The translations under genes were made by a program, and so were the position numbers. The notes beneath the pieces are model-generated. The model had not been told where the DNA came from, did not search any database, and worked only from the letters and a program-made list of their open reading frames with translations. Below are positions 37,576-45,809 of a stretch of 64,000 nt of DNA, one piece after another. The stretch's first letter is position 1. Each line of letters starts with the position of its first letter. The stretch comes from Aeromonas hydrophila subsp. hydrophila ATCC 7966 (GTDB lineage: Bacteria; Pseudomonadota; Gammaproteobacteria; Enterobacterales; Aeromonadaceae): positions 3,105,001 to 3,169,000 of the forward strand of contig NC_008570.1 of the NCBI RefSeq assembly GCF_000014805.1, written 5' to 3'.

Positions 37576-38904
37576 ATGCTCAGCTTCATGAGAAGCGCAC
37601 CGCCCCAGCCCCTCATCCGCGATCAGGCCGAGATCGACGCCTGTTATCGCCACTGGCGGCTGCACATCTTGCTGACCATGTATCTGGGTTACGCGGTGTT
37701 CTACTTCACCCGCAAGAGCTTCAACTTCGCCATGCCGGACATGCTGGCCAGCGGCATGCTGAACAAGGCCGACATCGGCATGCTGTGGACCCTGTTCTAC
37801 ATCACCTACGGCTGCTCCAAGTTTTTCTCAGGCATCATCAGCGACCGCGCCAACCCGCGCTACTTCATGGGCCTCGGGCTGATGGCGACCGGAGTCATCA
37901 ACATACTGTTCGGGCTCTCGTCGTCGCTGTGGCTGTTCGCCGCCCTCTGGGTGGCCAACGCCTTCTTCCAGGGCTGGGGCTGGCCTCCCTGCTCCAAGCT
38001 GCTCACCAGCTGGTACTCGCGCAGCGAGCGCGGCTTCTGGTGGTCGGCCTGGAACACGGCCCACAACGTGGGCGGCGCGCTCATTCCCCTCATCGTCAGC
38101 ACCCTCGCCCTGCAGCACGGCTGGCGCTACGGCATGATAGTGCCCGGCCTTATCGCCATCCTGGCGGGGTTGTTCCTCTGCTGGCGGCTACGCGATACCC
38201 CGGCCGCCATGGGACTGCCCACGGTGGGCGAGTGGCGCAACGATGCCATGGAGCTGGCCCAGCAGACTCAGGATGCCGGCCTCTCCCATCGCCAGATCCT
38301 GCGCAAATACGTGCTCGGCAACCCCTATATCTGGCTGCTGGCCTGCTGCTACGTGCTGGTCTACGTGGTGCGCACCGCCATCAATGACTGGGGCAATCTC
38401 TACATGACCGAGCAGCGCGGCTTCAACCTGATGAGCGCCAACTCAGCCATCTCCATGTTCGAGGTGGGGGGGTTTATCGGTGCCCTGGTGGCGGGCTGGG
38501 GATCGGACAAGCTGTTCAACGGCAACCGCGGGCCGATGAACCTCATCTTCGCGGTGGGCATATTGCTGGCGGTGGGATCGCTCTGGCTGATGCCCTTCTT
38601 CAGCTATGTGATGCAGGCAGCCTGTTTCTTCACCATCGGTTTCTTCGTGTTCGGCCCCCAGATGCTGATCGGCATGGCGGCGGCCGAGTGCTCCCACAAG
38701 AATTCGGCGGGGGCCGCCACCGGCTTCGTCGGCCTGTTTGCCTACATGGGGGCGGCGCTCTCTGGTTATCCGCTGGCCAGGGTGCTGGAGATCTGGCACT
38801 GGCAGGGCTTCTTCGTGGTGATCTCGGTGGCCGCCGGCGTCTCCGCCCTGCTGCTGCTCCCCTTCCTCAAGGCGCAGGCACCGCGCCCCCGCGACGCCGG
38901 TTGA
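37576..38904 (+). CDS. uhpC: hexose-phosphate receptor UhpC (MFS-like sensor)
   Basis: This 442-residue membrane protein of the organophosphate:phosphate antiporter family acts as a glucose-6-phosphate sensor that controls UhpB. It is very like E. coli UhpC (439), with shared blocks such as GYAVFYFTRKSFNFAMP, SWYSRSERGFWWSAWNTAHN, AINDWGNLYM and FVFGPQMLIGMAAAECSHK. The starting MLSFMRS matches the UhpC-type N-terminus (MLPFLK) rather than UhpT. No uhpT gene follows; the next gene is on the other strand. Confidence 0.94.
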   Translation: MLSFMRSAPPQPLIRDQAEIDACYRHWRLHILLTMYLGYAVFYFTRKSFNFAMPDMLASGMLNKADIGMLWTLFYITYGCSKFFSGIISDRANPRYFMGLGLMATGVINILFGLSSSLWLFAALWVANAFFQGWGWPPCSKLLTSWYSRSERGFWWSAWNTAHNVGGALIPLIVSTLALQHGWRYGMIVPGLIAILAGLFLCWRLRDTPAAMGLPTVGEWRNDAMELAQQTQDAGLSHRQILRKYVLGNPYIWLLACCYVLVYVVRTAINDWGNLYMTEQRGFNLMSANSAISMFEVGGFIGALVAGWGSDKLFNGNRGPMNLIFAVGILLAVGSLWLMPFFSYVMQAACFFTIGFFVFGPQMLIGMAAAECSHKNSAGAATGFVGLFAYMGAALSGYPLARVLEIWHWQGFFVVISVAAGVSALLLLPFLKAQAPRPRDAG

Positions 38905-38908
38905 CCGG

Positions 38909-40048
38909 CTAGGCTTGCGCCAGCCGGCAGACCCGGTTTTTGCCCTCCCGCTTGGCCTGATAGAGGGCGCGATCCGCCTGGCTGAACAGGGTGTCGAAAT
39001 GCCAGCTGTGCTGGCAGCGCACCAGCCCCATGCTGACGGTGATGCCGATCCCTTGCATGTCCTGCGCCGCCAGAGAGCGGATGATCTGCTCGCAGCGCTG
39101 CTGCTGCGCCGCTTCATCTTCCTGCGGCAACAGCAACACGAACTCCTCGCCGCCAAAGCGACTGGCCACCAGCTCTTGCTGAGCGCCGAGATAGGCCCCC
39201 ACCGCGGCCAGCACCCTATCCCCCATCTCATGACCATGGCGATCGTTGATCTGCTTGAAGTCATCGAGATCCAGCACCGCCAGGGCGCCGAACTCGGTCA
39301 TCCGGCGCCGGGCCATCAGCTCCATGAAGCCGCGTCGATTGAGCAGGCCGGTGAGCGGATCGTGGCTCGCCTGCTGGCGCAGGGCCAGTGCCCGGTACTG
39401 GGTACAGAGCAGCAACACCCCGAAGGTGGAGAGGTAGCTGCCCATCAGCATGGAGAGGAAGGGCAGCACGTTGACACCGCTCTGATCCATCAAGACTCTG
39501 GCATCCCCCTGCAGCAGAAATGCCATGCGCAGCAGATTGAAGCCATAGAGCAGGATGTTGACCACGGTGAACACCAGTACGGCGGGCAGATAGGCGGGAT
39601 AGCCGTGCCGCCAGATGAGAAAGACGATCACCGCCCCCAGCACCATGTAGCTCAGGCAGGCCAGCAGCACCCGGGGAGCCATCTGATCGTTGAAGGCAAT
39701 GCTCCAGCTCAGGATCAGCACATAGATCAGCATGAACCAGCCGCTGGCAGACCAGCTGAGGGGCTGGCCGAAGAAACGCTGCAGCGCCAGCGGCATCAGG
39801 GCGATGCAGACGGTGATGAGCAGATTGGCCAGCCAGATCCCCGCCAGACTCGGCATGAAGGCCTGCAGGGTAAAAAGGCTCTGGGCCGCCAGTGCGAACA
39901 GACTGGACCACCACCAGTATCCGAGTCCGGGGATCTCCCTGTGGGTCGACCAGATGATGGAGAGGGTGATGAAGCCGAGGCTGTAGCCACCCAGCGCCAT
40001 GATCATCAGGGTGAATACATCCAGCTTGAGCAGTATTGAGGCGTCCAT
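38909..40048 (-). CDS. membrane diguanylate cyclase (GGDEF)
   Basis: This 379-residue protein has about seven transmembrane helices in its first 210 residues, with no recognised ligand domain, followed by a cytoplasmic GGDEF domain. The active-site motif is GGEEF in SRFGGEEFVLL, preceded by DPLTGLLNRRGF and LDLDDFKQINDRHGHEMGD. These fit an active cyclase making c-di-GMP from two GTP; no EAL domain is present. The ATG at 40048 is chosen; an in-frame TTG 15 codons earlier is possible. It is convergent with uhpC and only four bases from its stop. Confidence 0.92.
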   Translation of the reverse strand: MDASILLKLDVFTLMIMALGGYSLGFITLSIIWSTHREIPGLGYWWWSSLFALAAQSLFTLQAFMPSLAGIWLANLLITVCIALMPLALQRFFGQPLSWSASGWFMLIYVLILSWSIAFNDQMAPRVLLACLSYMVLGAVIVFLIWRHGYPAYLPAVLVFTVVNILLYGFNLLRMAFLLQGDARVLMDQSGVNVLPFLSMLMGSYLSTFGVLLLCTQYRALALRQQASHDPLTGLLNRRGFMELMARRRMTEFGALAVLDLDDFKQINDRHGHEMGDRVLAAVGAYLGAQQELVASRFGGEEFVLLLPQEDEAAQQQRCEQIIRSLAAQDMQGIGITVSMGLVRCQHSWHFDTLFSQADRALYQAKREGKNRVCRLAQA

Positions 40049-40549
40049 ACCAGTGCCACTAAACGAAGGTAACTGAGTATATTGGAAGCGCAAAACAAGA
40101 CCCAGCGGTGTCTGACTAAATCCTCAATTAAAAACCATTTGGTGGGCAGCAATCGCACTCACTAAATTCATTCGAATCTGTTTTTTGGCACTTGGCGGCC
40201 AGGTGAGCAACAATTGACACTGCTGATGGCGGGCTGGCCTGTAACAAAATGTGCTGAATACATTTTTGGCTTGAACCCGCCTCATTAGATAGATATGTTG
40301 TTTTCGTGTGATTTTATGAGTGTCGCCACGGGGAAAAAGCACCACTAACCTATTGAGTCATCTGGCACAATCGGAATTTGGTACATTTTTCACTCAGCTC
40401 GCGGCAAATAGAATCTCATATGGGGCTTTTGCCTCAATCAAGACAATAATCCTGTCTTGCCCTGTTGCCGGATGCAGCAGTCTCTTGTGCCACGGAGTCG
40501 CACGGGATCAGGTTCAAGGCCGAACACACTTTTGACAGAGACGTCACTT
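40049..40549. promoter_or_regulatory. divergent spacer upstream of the amino-acid ABC operon
   Basis: About 500 AT-rich bases separate the cyclase gene from the ABC operon and should carry both promoters. Short motifs resembling half ArgR sites (TGAATACATT near 40254) and a weak sigma-54-like TGGCAC are present, but neither is convincing. No gene is visible. Confidence 0.4.
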
Positions 40550-41338
40550 ATGATCAAAAAACTCATTCTTTCTACCCTGCTGCTGTGCGGGCTGGCCAAC
40601 GCGGCGCCCACTTCCACCCTGGATGCCGTGCTGGAGCGCGGTGTGCTGCGGGTCGGTTTCGACGCCGGCTATCAACCCTTCGAAATGACCAACAAGCAGG
40701 GCCAATACATCGGCTTTGACGTGGATCTGGCCAAGATGGTCGCCAAGGAGATGGGCGTGAAGGTCGAGTTCGTCAACACCGCCTGGGATGGCATCATTCC
40801 GGCCCTTTTGACCGACAAGTTCGACGTCATCATGGGCGGCATGACCGTCACCCCCCAGCGCAACCTGCGCGTCAACTTTGCCGACCCCTATATCGTGGTC
40901 GGGCAGACCATTGTCCTGCGCAAGGACAAGGCCGGCGAGATCAAATCCTTCACCGACCTCAACGACCCCAAGTACAAGATCGCGGTCAAGCTCGGCACCA
41001 CCGGCGAGCAGGCTGTCAAGCGTCTGATCCCGAAAGCCACCCTGCTGCAGTTTGAAACCCAGGATGACGCCAAGCTGGAAGTGATCAACGGCAAGGTCGA
41101 CGCCTTCGTCTACGACCTGCCCTACAACGCCATCTTCGCCACCCAGAACAAGGGCGCCGTGGTACACCTCGACAAGCCGTTCACCTTCGAACCGCTGGCC
41201 TGGGCCATCCGCAAGGGCGACCAGGACACCCTCAACTGGTTCAACAACTACCTGCGCCAAATCAAGGGCGACGGCAGCTACGACCGCCTCTACCAGAAGT
41301 GGTTCGAGTCCACCGCCTGGCTGAACCAGCTCAAGTAA
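40550..41338 (+). CDS. amino-acid ABC transporter substrate-binding protein
   Basis: This 262-residue periplasmic protein has a signal peptide (MIKKLILSTLLLCGLANA). The SBP_bac_3 fold reads GVLRVGFDAGYQPFEMTN, GFDVDLAKMVAKEMG and MGGMTVTPQRNLRVNFADPY, with the second-lobe start IAVKLGTTGEQAV. Conserved residues for the alpha-amino and carboxyl groups of an amino acid (Arg in TPQRN, Asp in KVDAFVYDLP) are present. It heads an operon with a permease and an ATPase. The specific amino acid cannot be read from sequence. Confidence 0.94.
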   Translation: MIKKLILSTLLLCGLANAAPTSTLDAVLERGVLRVGFDAGYQPFEMTNKQGQYIGFDVDLAKMVAKEMGVKVEFVNTAWDGIIPALLTDKFDVIMGGMTVTPQRNLRVNFADPYIVVGQTIVLRKDKAGEIKSFTDLNDPKYKIAVKLGTTGEQAVKRLIPKATLLQFETQDDAKLEVINGKVDAFVYDLPYNAIFATQNKGAVVHLDKPFTFEPLAWAIRKGDQDTLNWFNNYLRQIKGDGSYDRLYQKWFESTAWLNQLK

Positions 41339-41344
41339 CCTCGC

Positions 41345-41366
41345 AAGGGGCGGCCCGCCGCCCCTT
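41345..41366 (+). terminator. intercistronic hairpin
   Basis: A ten-pair stem (AAGGGGCGGC and GCCGCCCCTT) with a two-base loop lies between the binding-protein and permease genes, without a T tract. Such hairpins often allow extra binding-protein mRNA relative to the rest of the operon. Confidence 0.6.
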
Positions 41367-41407
41367 CACGCAGACCCCCACACAATAACTACAACGAGGT
41401 TGCGACA

Positions 41408-42388
41408 GTGCACAACCCAACAAGACAGATGGAAAAACAACCCAATCAACTGCTCTGGCACGGGATCTTCCTGCTGATCGTGCTGGCCGCCATCTTTGGC
41501 ATCTACAAGGCCGTGCAATCGGTGGATTACACCTGGCGCTGGGAGCGGATCCCCCAGTACATCGCCTATCAGGCGGAACAGAAAAACTACGCCGAATTTG
41601 ACGGTACCGTGGTCGCCGGCACCACCGAGACCGACAAGGGCAAGCTGTTTTTGCAAAACGACCTCGATCCCAACCAACGCCAAGCCATCGCAACCAGCGG
41701 CGGCCAGGTAGCGGAAGGGGACACCGTCTTTCGCGGCGACACCCTCGACACCCAGCTGAGCTGGACTGCCGGCCCCATCGCCTGGGGCGTCTGGGTCACG
41801 GTCAAACTCTCGCTGGTGGCGGGCATCTTCGCCATCCTGCTCGGCACCCTGGCCGGTCTGGCCAGACTCTCCCCCAACCCCGCCTTGCGCAACCTGGCGG
41901 TTACCTACGTGGAGCTCATCCGTGGCACCCCGCTGCTGGTGCAGATCTTCATCGTCTACTTCTTCATCGGCACCGTGCTGAACCTCGACCGATTCACTGC
42001 CGGGGTGGCGGCACTGGCGGTCTTTACCGGCGCCTACGTGGCGGAAATCGTCCGTGCCGGTATCAGCTCCATCCACAAGGGGCAGATGGAAGCGGGCAGA
42101 AGCCTCGGCATGACCTCGGCCCAGACCATGCGCTACGTCATCCTGCCGCAGGCCTTCAAGCGGGTGCTGCCGCCGCTGGCAGGCCAGTTCATCAACCTTA
42201 TCAAGGACTCCTCGCTGGTCTCTGTCATCTCCATCACCGATCTCACCAAGGCGGGGCGCGAGGTGGTGAGCTCCACCTTCAGTCCGTTCGAGGTGTGGTT
42301 CACCGTGGCCCTGCTCTATCTGGTGCTGACTGGCACTCTCTCCTTCCTGGTGCGTCGTCTGGAGGTGAAATATGCGCGCAGCAACTGA
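41408..42388 (+). CDS. amino-acid ABC transporter permease with an extracytoplasmic insert
   Basis: This 326-residue inner-membrane permease has a core (about 120-320) with the HisM/GlnP type of five helices and the EAA loop ([22 protein letters not shown]) that binds the ATPase. The first helix (about 17-35) is followed by an unusual hydrophilic segment of about 80 residues (36-115). The GTG at 41408 with GAGG upstream is the likely start. Only one permease gene is present, so the channel would be a homodimer. Confidence 0.92.
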   Translation: MHNPTRQMEKQPNQLLWHGIFLLIVLAAIFGIYKAVQSVDYTWRWERIPQYIAYQAEQKNYAEFDGTVVAGTTETDKGKLFLQNDLDPNQRQAIATSGGQVAEGDTVFRGDTLDTQLSWTAGPIAWGVWVTVKLSLVAGIFAILLGTLAGLARLSPNPALRNLAVTYVELIRGTPLLVQIFIVYFFIGTVLNLDRFTAGVAALAVFTGAYVAEIVRAGISSIHKGQMEAGRSLGMTSAQTMRYVILPQAFKRVLPPLAGQFINLIKDSSLVSVISITDLTKAGREVVSSTFSPFEVWFTVALLYLVLTGTLSFLVRRLEVKYARSN

Positions 42389-43115
42389 TCCCATTATCAA
42401 GGCCAGCGGCGTGGAGAAGTTCTACGGCACCGAGGTGCACGCCCTCAAGAACGTCAGTACCCAGGTCGCCGAGGGGGAAGTGGTGGTGATCGTCGGCCCC
42501 AGCGGTTCCGGCAAGTCCACCTTCCTGCGCACCCTCAACCAGCTGGAGACCATCAACGACGGCAATATCGTGGTAGATGGCATCAGCCTGACCGAACCCG
42601 GTGACGTCAACAAATTGCGGGAAGAGGTAGGCATGGTGTTCCAGTCTTTCAACCTCTTCCCCCATCTGAACGTGCTGGACAACATCTGCCTCGCCCCGCA
42701 GAAGGTACGCGGGCTGTCGCGTCGCGATGCCGAGGACAGAGCCAAAGCCCTGCTGCTCAAAGTCGGTCTGTCGGCCAAGGCCGAGAGCTACCCCTCCCAG
42801 CTCTCCGGCGGCCAGCAGCAGCGGGTGGCCATCGCCCGGGCGCTCGCCATGCAGCCGCGCATCATGCTGTTTGACGAGCCCACCAGTGCGCTCGACCCCG
42901 AGATGGTGGGCGAGGTGCTGGACGTGATGAAGGGACTGGCCCGCGAGGGGATGACCATGGTGGTGGTTACCCACGAGATGGGCTTTGCCCGTGAGGTGGC
43001 AGATCGCGTGCTCTTCATGGAGAGCGGCGAGCTGCTGGTAGACGAGAAGCCGACGGACTTTTTCGACAATCCCCCCTCCCCGCGCCTGCGCCAGTTCCTG
43101 AGCCAGGTGCTGTAA
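42372..43115 (+). CDS. amino-acid ABC transporter ATP-binding protein
   Basis: This 247-residue ATPase has Walker [10 protein letters not shown] at about 41-49, the Q-loop [10 protein letters not shown], signature [16 protein letters not shown], Walker [14 protein letters not shown] and switch VVTHEMGFA. It is close to the GlnQ/ArtP/HisP class that powers polar amino-acid import. It overlaps the permease gene by 17 bases, so the two are coupled, and it is the last gene of the operon. Confidence 0.95.
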   Translation: MRAATDPIIKASGVEKFYGTEVHALKNVSTQVAEGEVVVIVGPSGSGKSTFLRTLNQLETINDGNIVVDGISLTEPGDVNKLREEVGMVFQSFNLFPHLNVLDNICLAPQKVRGLSRRDAEDRAKALLLKVGLSAKAESYPSQLSGGQQQRVAIARALAMQPRIMLFDEPTSALDPEMVGEVLDVMKGLAREGMTMVVVTHEMGFAREVADRVLFMESGELLVDEKPTDFFDNPPSPRLRQFLSQVL

Positions 43116-43118
43116 TAG

Positions 43119-43179
43119 CGCCAGAGGTATAAACAGAAGAGGGAGCCCATGGCTCCCTCTTCTGTTTATACCTCTGGCG
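43119..43179. terminator. 29-bp perfect inverted repeat terminator
   Basis: The arms at 43119-43147 and 43151-43179 are exact reverse complements over 29 bases, with a three-base loop (CAT). The centre is the GAGGGAGCC/GGCTCCCTC stem seen at other terminators here, but the arm is two to three times longer. It lies between two convergent genes. Confidence 0.92.
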
Positions 43180-43186
43180 ACCATAT

Positions 43187-43636
43187 CTATTTTGTCGCTT
43201 TGCGTTTTGCTTCATCCAGCATGGCTTGCAGTGCCGGCATGTTGCGCTCGGCCAGAGATTGGCCCACCAGCGAACTCTCCTGAAAGATGGCCGGCATGGT
43301 ATCCAGAGATTTCTTCCCGACCGGGCTCTGATAAAAGGCGATCAGTTGCTTGAGCTCAGCCTCGGTGAAATGCTTGCGGTAGATAGCGGCCACTTCGGTA
43401 CTCATGGCCCCCCAAGAGAGGTAACGGCTCACCCAGGCCTCCAGTACATCGCAGTGCTGGGCCAACTCCTGTGCATGTTCACCGGCGCCCCGGATGATCA
43501 GCGGGATCATCTGGGCCTGCAGCTGCTCCGCCTGCTGTTCACTGTTGAGCAGGTTGACCAGTTCCTGAGCGGGATCGGCCCACACACTGCCACTCCACAC
43601 CAGAGCGATGACAACCCCTCTTTTCACCCACTGCAT
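43187..43636 (-). CDS. DUF2059 family periplasmic protein
   Basis: This 149-residue protein has a signal peptide (VVIALVWSGSVWA). The C-terminal part fits DUF2059, a helical domain often seen in small secreted proteins: YRKHFTEAELKQLIAFYQSPVGKKSLDTMP is its core. The role is unknown. The ATG at 43636 has GAGG upstream; an ATG six codons earlier in frame lacks one. Confidence 0.85.
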   Translation of the reverse strand: MQWVKRGVVIALVWSGSVWADPAQELVNLLNSEQQAEQLQAQMIPLIIRGAGEHAQELAQHCDVLEAWVSRYLSWGAMSTEVAAIYRKHFTEAELKQLIAFYQSPVGKKSLDTMPAIFQESSLVGQSLAERNMPALQAMLDEAKRKATK

Positions 43637-43806
43637 AACCACCTCACTAATCATATAAAAACAACAGGTTACATTGATTTATCAAACAGACCAGTCGCCA
43701 GATGGTGGGGATGCGCGCAAGGTCTGTGATGGTCACCCGGATCTGTGCCGGGGACTCCCTGTGGTGCTGTCTTTCCCGCCGCCGTCACCGGTGACCCACC
43801 AAAAAC

Positions 43807-43833
43807 AGCAGAGGGACTCTCAGTCCCTCTGCT
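43807..43833 (-). terminator. terminator of the downstream binding-protein gene
   Basis: Arms AGCAGAGGGAC and GTCCCTCTGCT surround a five-base loop, followed on the minus strand by GTTTTTGG. It serves the gene ending at 43887. Confidence 0.88.
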
Positions 43834-43886
43834 ATTGGCCGAAACCCTGTCTTTATCGGCTGAATCTGACTGGCTCCCTTATCAGT

Positions 43887-44681
43887 TCAGCGCGGGGACT
43901 TTCCCAGATAACGCTCCACTATGGTTCGGATCCCGTCCCGCTTCTTGAGCTCGTAGAGCCGCTTGTCGAACTGCTCGGCAAAGTCCTCCTTGAAGTCGAA
44001 TTCTCCCTTGCGGCTGTAGCCGAGAAACCCCTGCTCCTTGCTGAGCACCGGCCCCTGCTTGAGCTGGGACATGTCGGCCACCGCCAGCTGGTTGCCCTTG
44101 ATCATGTTGAGCAGCTCATAGAGCAGGGAGAGGCGGTCGTTGACGGTACAGTCCACCCGGCCGCGCACTATCTTGAGCAGGTTCTCCCGGTTGCTCTTCA
44201 CCTCCTCCAACCCGATCTTCTGCTGCTGGACCGCCTGCCAGAAGGGGGCACCACCTATGGTGAAACCGGCATTCATGCCAAAGCGCAGCCCGTAGTAGTC
44301 GGCCGGGAACTGCGCCTGCGGGGTATTGACCGCCACCCCGGCACCGCACATCACCACCAGCTCCTCGTCGAGCAGGGGTTGGGAGTAGGGCCACATCCAG
44401 GGGCGACTGTCAGGCTGATAGTAGGGTGGGAAGATGGCAAAAGCGCTGCCCTGTTCCACCATGCTGAGACCCCGCCGCCAGGGCATGGCCTTGAGCACCA
44501 CCTCGTACTCATCCATGGAGGCCGTCACGCTGCGCACTATGTCGGCATAGATCCCCTTCACCTCCTCCCCCTCCTGCCAGGAGTAAGGCGGATAGTTGGC
44601 ATCGGCCAGGATCTCGACCCGGGTCTTGGCCTGCGCCAGCAGGCAGACTCCCATCAACAAACAACACCACAGCCGCATCAT
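43887..44681 (-). CDS. periplasmic substrate-binding protein, SBP_bac_3 type
   Basis: This 264-residue secreted protein has a signal peptide (MMRLWCCLLMGVCLLAQA). The mature sequence starts VEILADANYPPYSWQEGEEVKGIYADIV, typical of family 3 binding proteins, and MPWRRGLSMVEQGSAFAIFPPYY is a characteristic stretch. It has no ABC permease partner nearby, so it may be an orphan. It is similar in type, not in detail, to the orphan at 33892. Confidence 0.85.
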   Translation of the reverse strand: MMRLWCCLLMGVCLLAQAKTRVEILADANYPPYSWQEGEEVKGIYADIVRSVTASMDEYEVVLKAMPWRRGLSMVEQGSAFAIFPPYYQPDSRPWMWPYSQPLLDEELVVMCGAGVAVNTPQAQFPADYYGLRFGMNAGFTIGGAPFWQAVQQQKIGLEEVKSNRENLLKIVRGRVDCTVNDRLSLLYELLNMIKGNQLAVADMSQLKQGPVLSKEQGFLGYSRKGEFDFKEDFAEQFDKRLYELKKRDGIRTIVERYLGKSPR

Positions 44682-44883
44682 CTGCCACTCCAGAGGTAGA
44701 AAACCTCATCAAGCATAGTCACTGCGCCATGGCTCAGAGGGCCATCACGCCCTTTCATGGCAATGCGTTTGCGGACTCCCGCCGCCAGCGTCAGATGGCG
44801 ATGGCCATCGGGTGAAAATTGTTAATGAAAGATTAAATTCATCCTTTATGCTGGAGAGCAATTGCTCTGACTGGATACCCGAC

Positions 44884-45723
44884 ATGGATGTGCAACTGAT
44901 CCTGCTCTACCTCTCGCCGCTCTTTCTGGCCTTCATCGGCTGGGAGATGCTCTACCTGCGCAAGCATGGCGCCGCCTATCCCACCGCCGGCTACCAGTGG
45001 AAGGATCTCTTCGCCAACGCCACCCTGGCACTGATGCATCAAGGGGGGGACGCGCTGACGGCCATCGCCATCGCCTACCTCTACGACGCCCTCTGGGGCT
45101 GGCGGCTGCTGGATATCGATCTCAACCTCTGGAGCCTGTTGCTGCTCTTTTTGTTGCAGGATCTCTGCTACTGGCTGTTCCACTTCGCCAGCCACCATGT
45201 GCGCTGGTTGTGGGCCTCTCACGTGGTGCACCACAGCTCGGAGCGGCTCAACCTCTCCACCGCCTTTCGCCAGAGCCTGATGTATCCGGTCTCCGGCATG
45301 TGGCTGTTCTGGATCCCGATGATCCTCATCGGCTTCCCGCCCGAGGCGGTGGTGGCCACCGTGCTGCTCAGCCTGGGTTTTCAGTTCTTCGTCCACACCC
45401 AGGTGGTGGGCAAGCTCGGCAGGCTCGAGTGGGTTTTCAACACTCCCTCCCACCACAGGGTGCACCACGCCAGCAACGCCAAATACATAGACCGCAACTT
45501 CGCCGGCGTGCTCATTATCTGGGACCGGCTGTTTGGCACCTTCGTGGAAGAAGATCTAGCCGAGCCGTGTCGCTTCGGCATCACCAAGCCCATCCACAGC
45601 TTCAACCCCCTCACCCTCACCTTCCACGAGTGGCGCGACATGCTGCAAGAGGCCCGCGGCCTCCCCTGGCGGCAAAAGCTCGCGGTGCTGTTTGGCAAAC
45701 CGGCCGGCCCCGCCAGCCGCTAA
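44884..45723 (+). CDS. sterol desaturase/fatty acid hydroxylase-family membrane protein
   Basis: This 279-residue membrane protein carries the di-iron histidine motifs of the family: HFASHH (H-x3-HH) at about 100-105, HVVHHSSERLN (H-x2-HH) at about 113-117, and HHRVHH near 198-203. Four or so helices hold the motifs on the cytoplasmic face. Family enzymes hydroxylate or desaturate lipids; bacterial substrates are mostly unknown. The ATG at 44884 is chosen by protein character (MDVQLILLYLSPLF), though no clear ribosome-binding site precedes it; in-frame ATGs at 44812 and 44848 are alternatives. Confidence 0.9.
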   Translation: MDVQLILLYLSPLFLAFIGWEMLYLRKHGAAYPTAGYQWKDLFANATLALMHQGGDALTAIAIAYLYDALWGWRLLDIDLNLWSLLLLFLLQDLCYWLFHFASHHVRWLWASHVVHHSSERLNLSTAFRQSLMYPVSGMWLFWIPMILIGFPPEAVVATVLLSLGFQFFVHTQVVGKLGRLEWVFNTPSHHRVHHASNAKYIDRNFAGVLIIWDRLFGTFVEEDLAEPCRFGITKPIHSFNPLTLTFHEWRDMLQEARGLPWRQKLAVLFGKPAGPASR

Positions 45724-45763
45724 GTCCTTGCCGCCGCTAAAAAGTGCACGTCGCAGACAAAAT

Positions 45764-45787
45764 GAGAGCGCCCCCTTGGGCGCTCTC
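45764..45787. terminator. bidirectional terminator
   Basis: Arms GAGAGCGCCC and GGGCGCTCTC have a four-base loop and lie between the convergent desaturase and permease genes. Confidence 0.85.
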
Positions 45788-45809
45788 TTGCATTGGATCA
45801 CCACCTCAC

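Noticed and set aside
40370..40395. Possible sigma-54 promoter (TGGCAC then GAATTT)
   Set aside because: The second half lacks the GC of the -12 element and the spacing is off.
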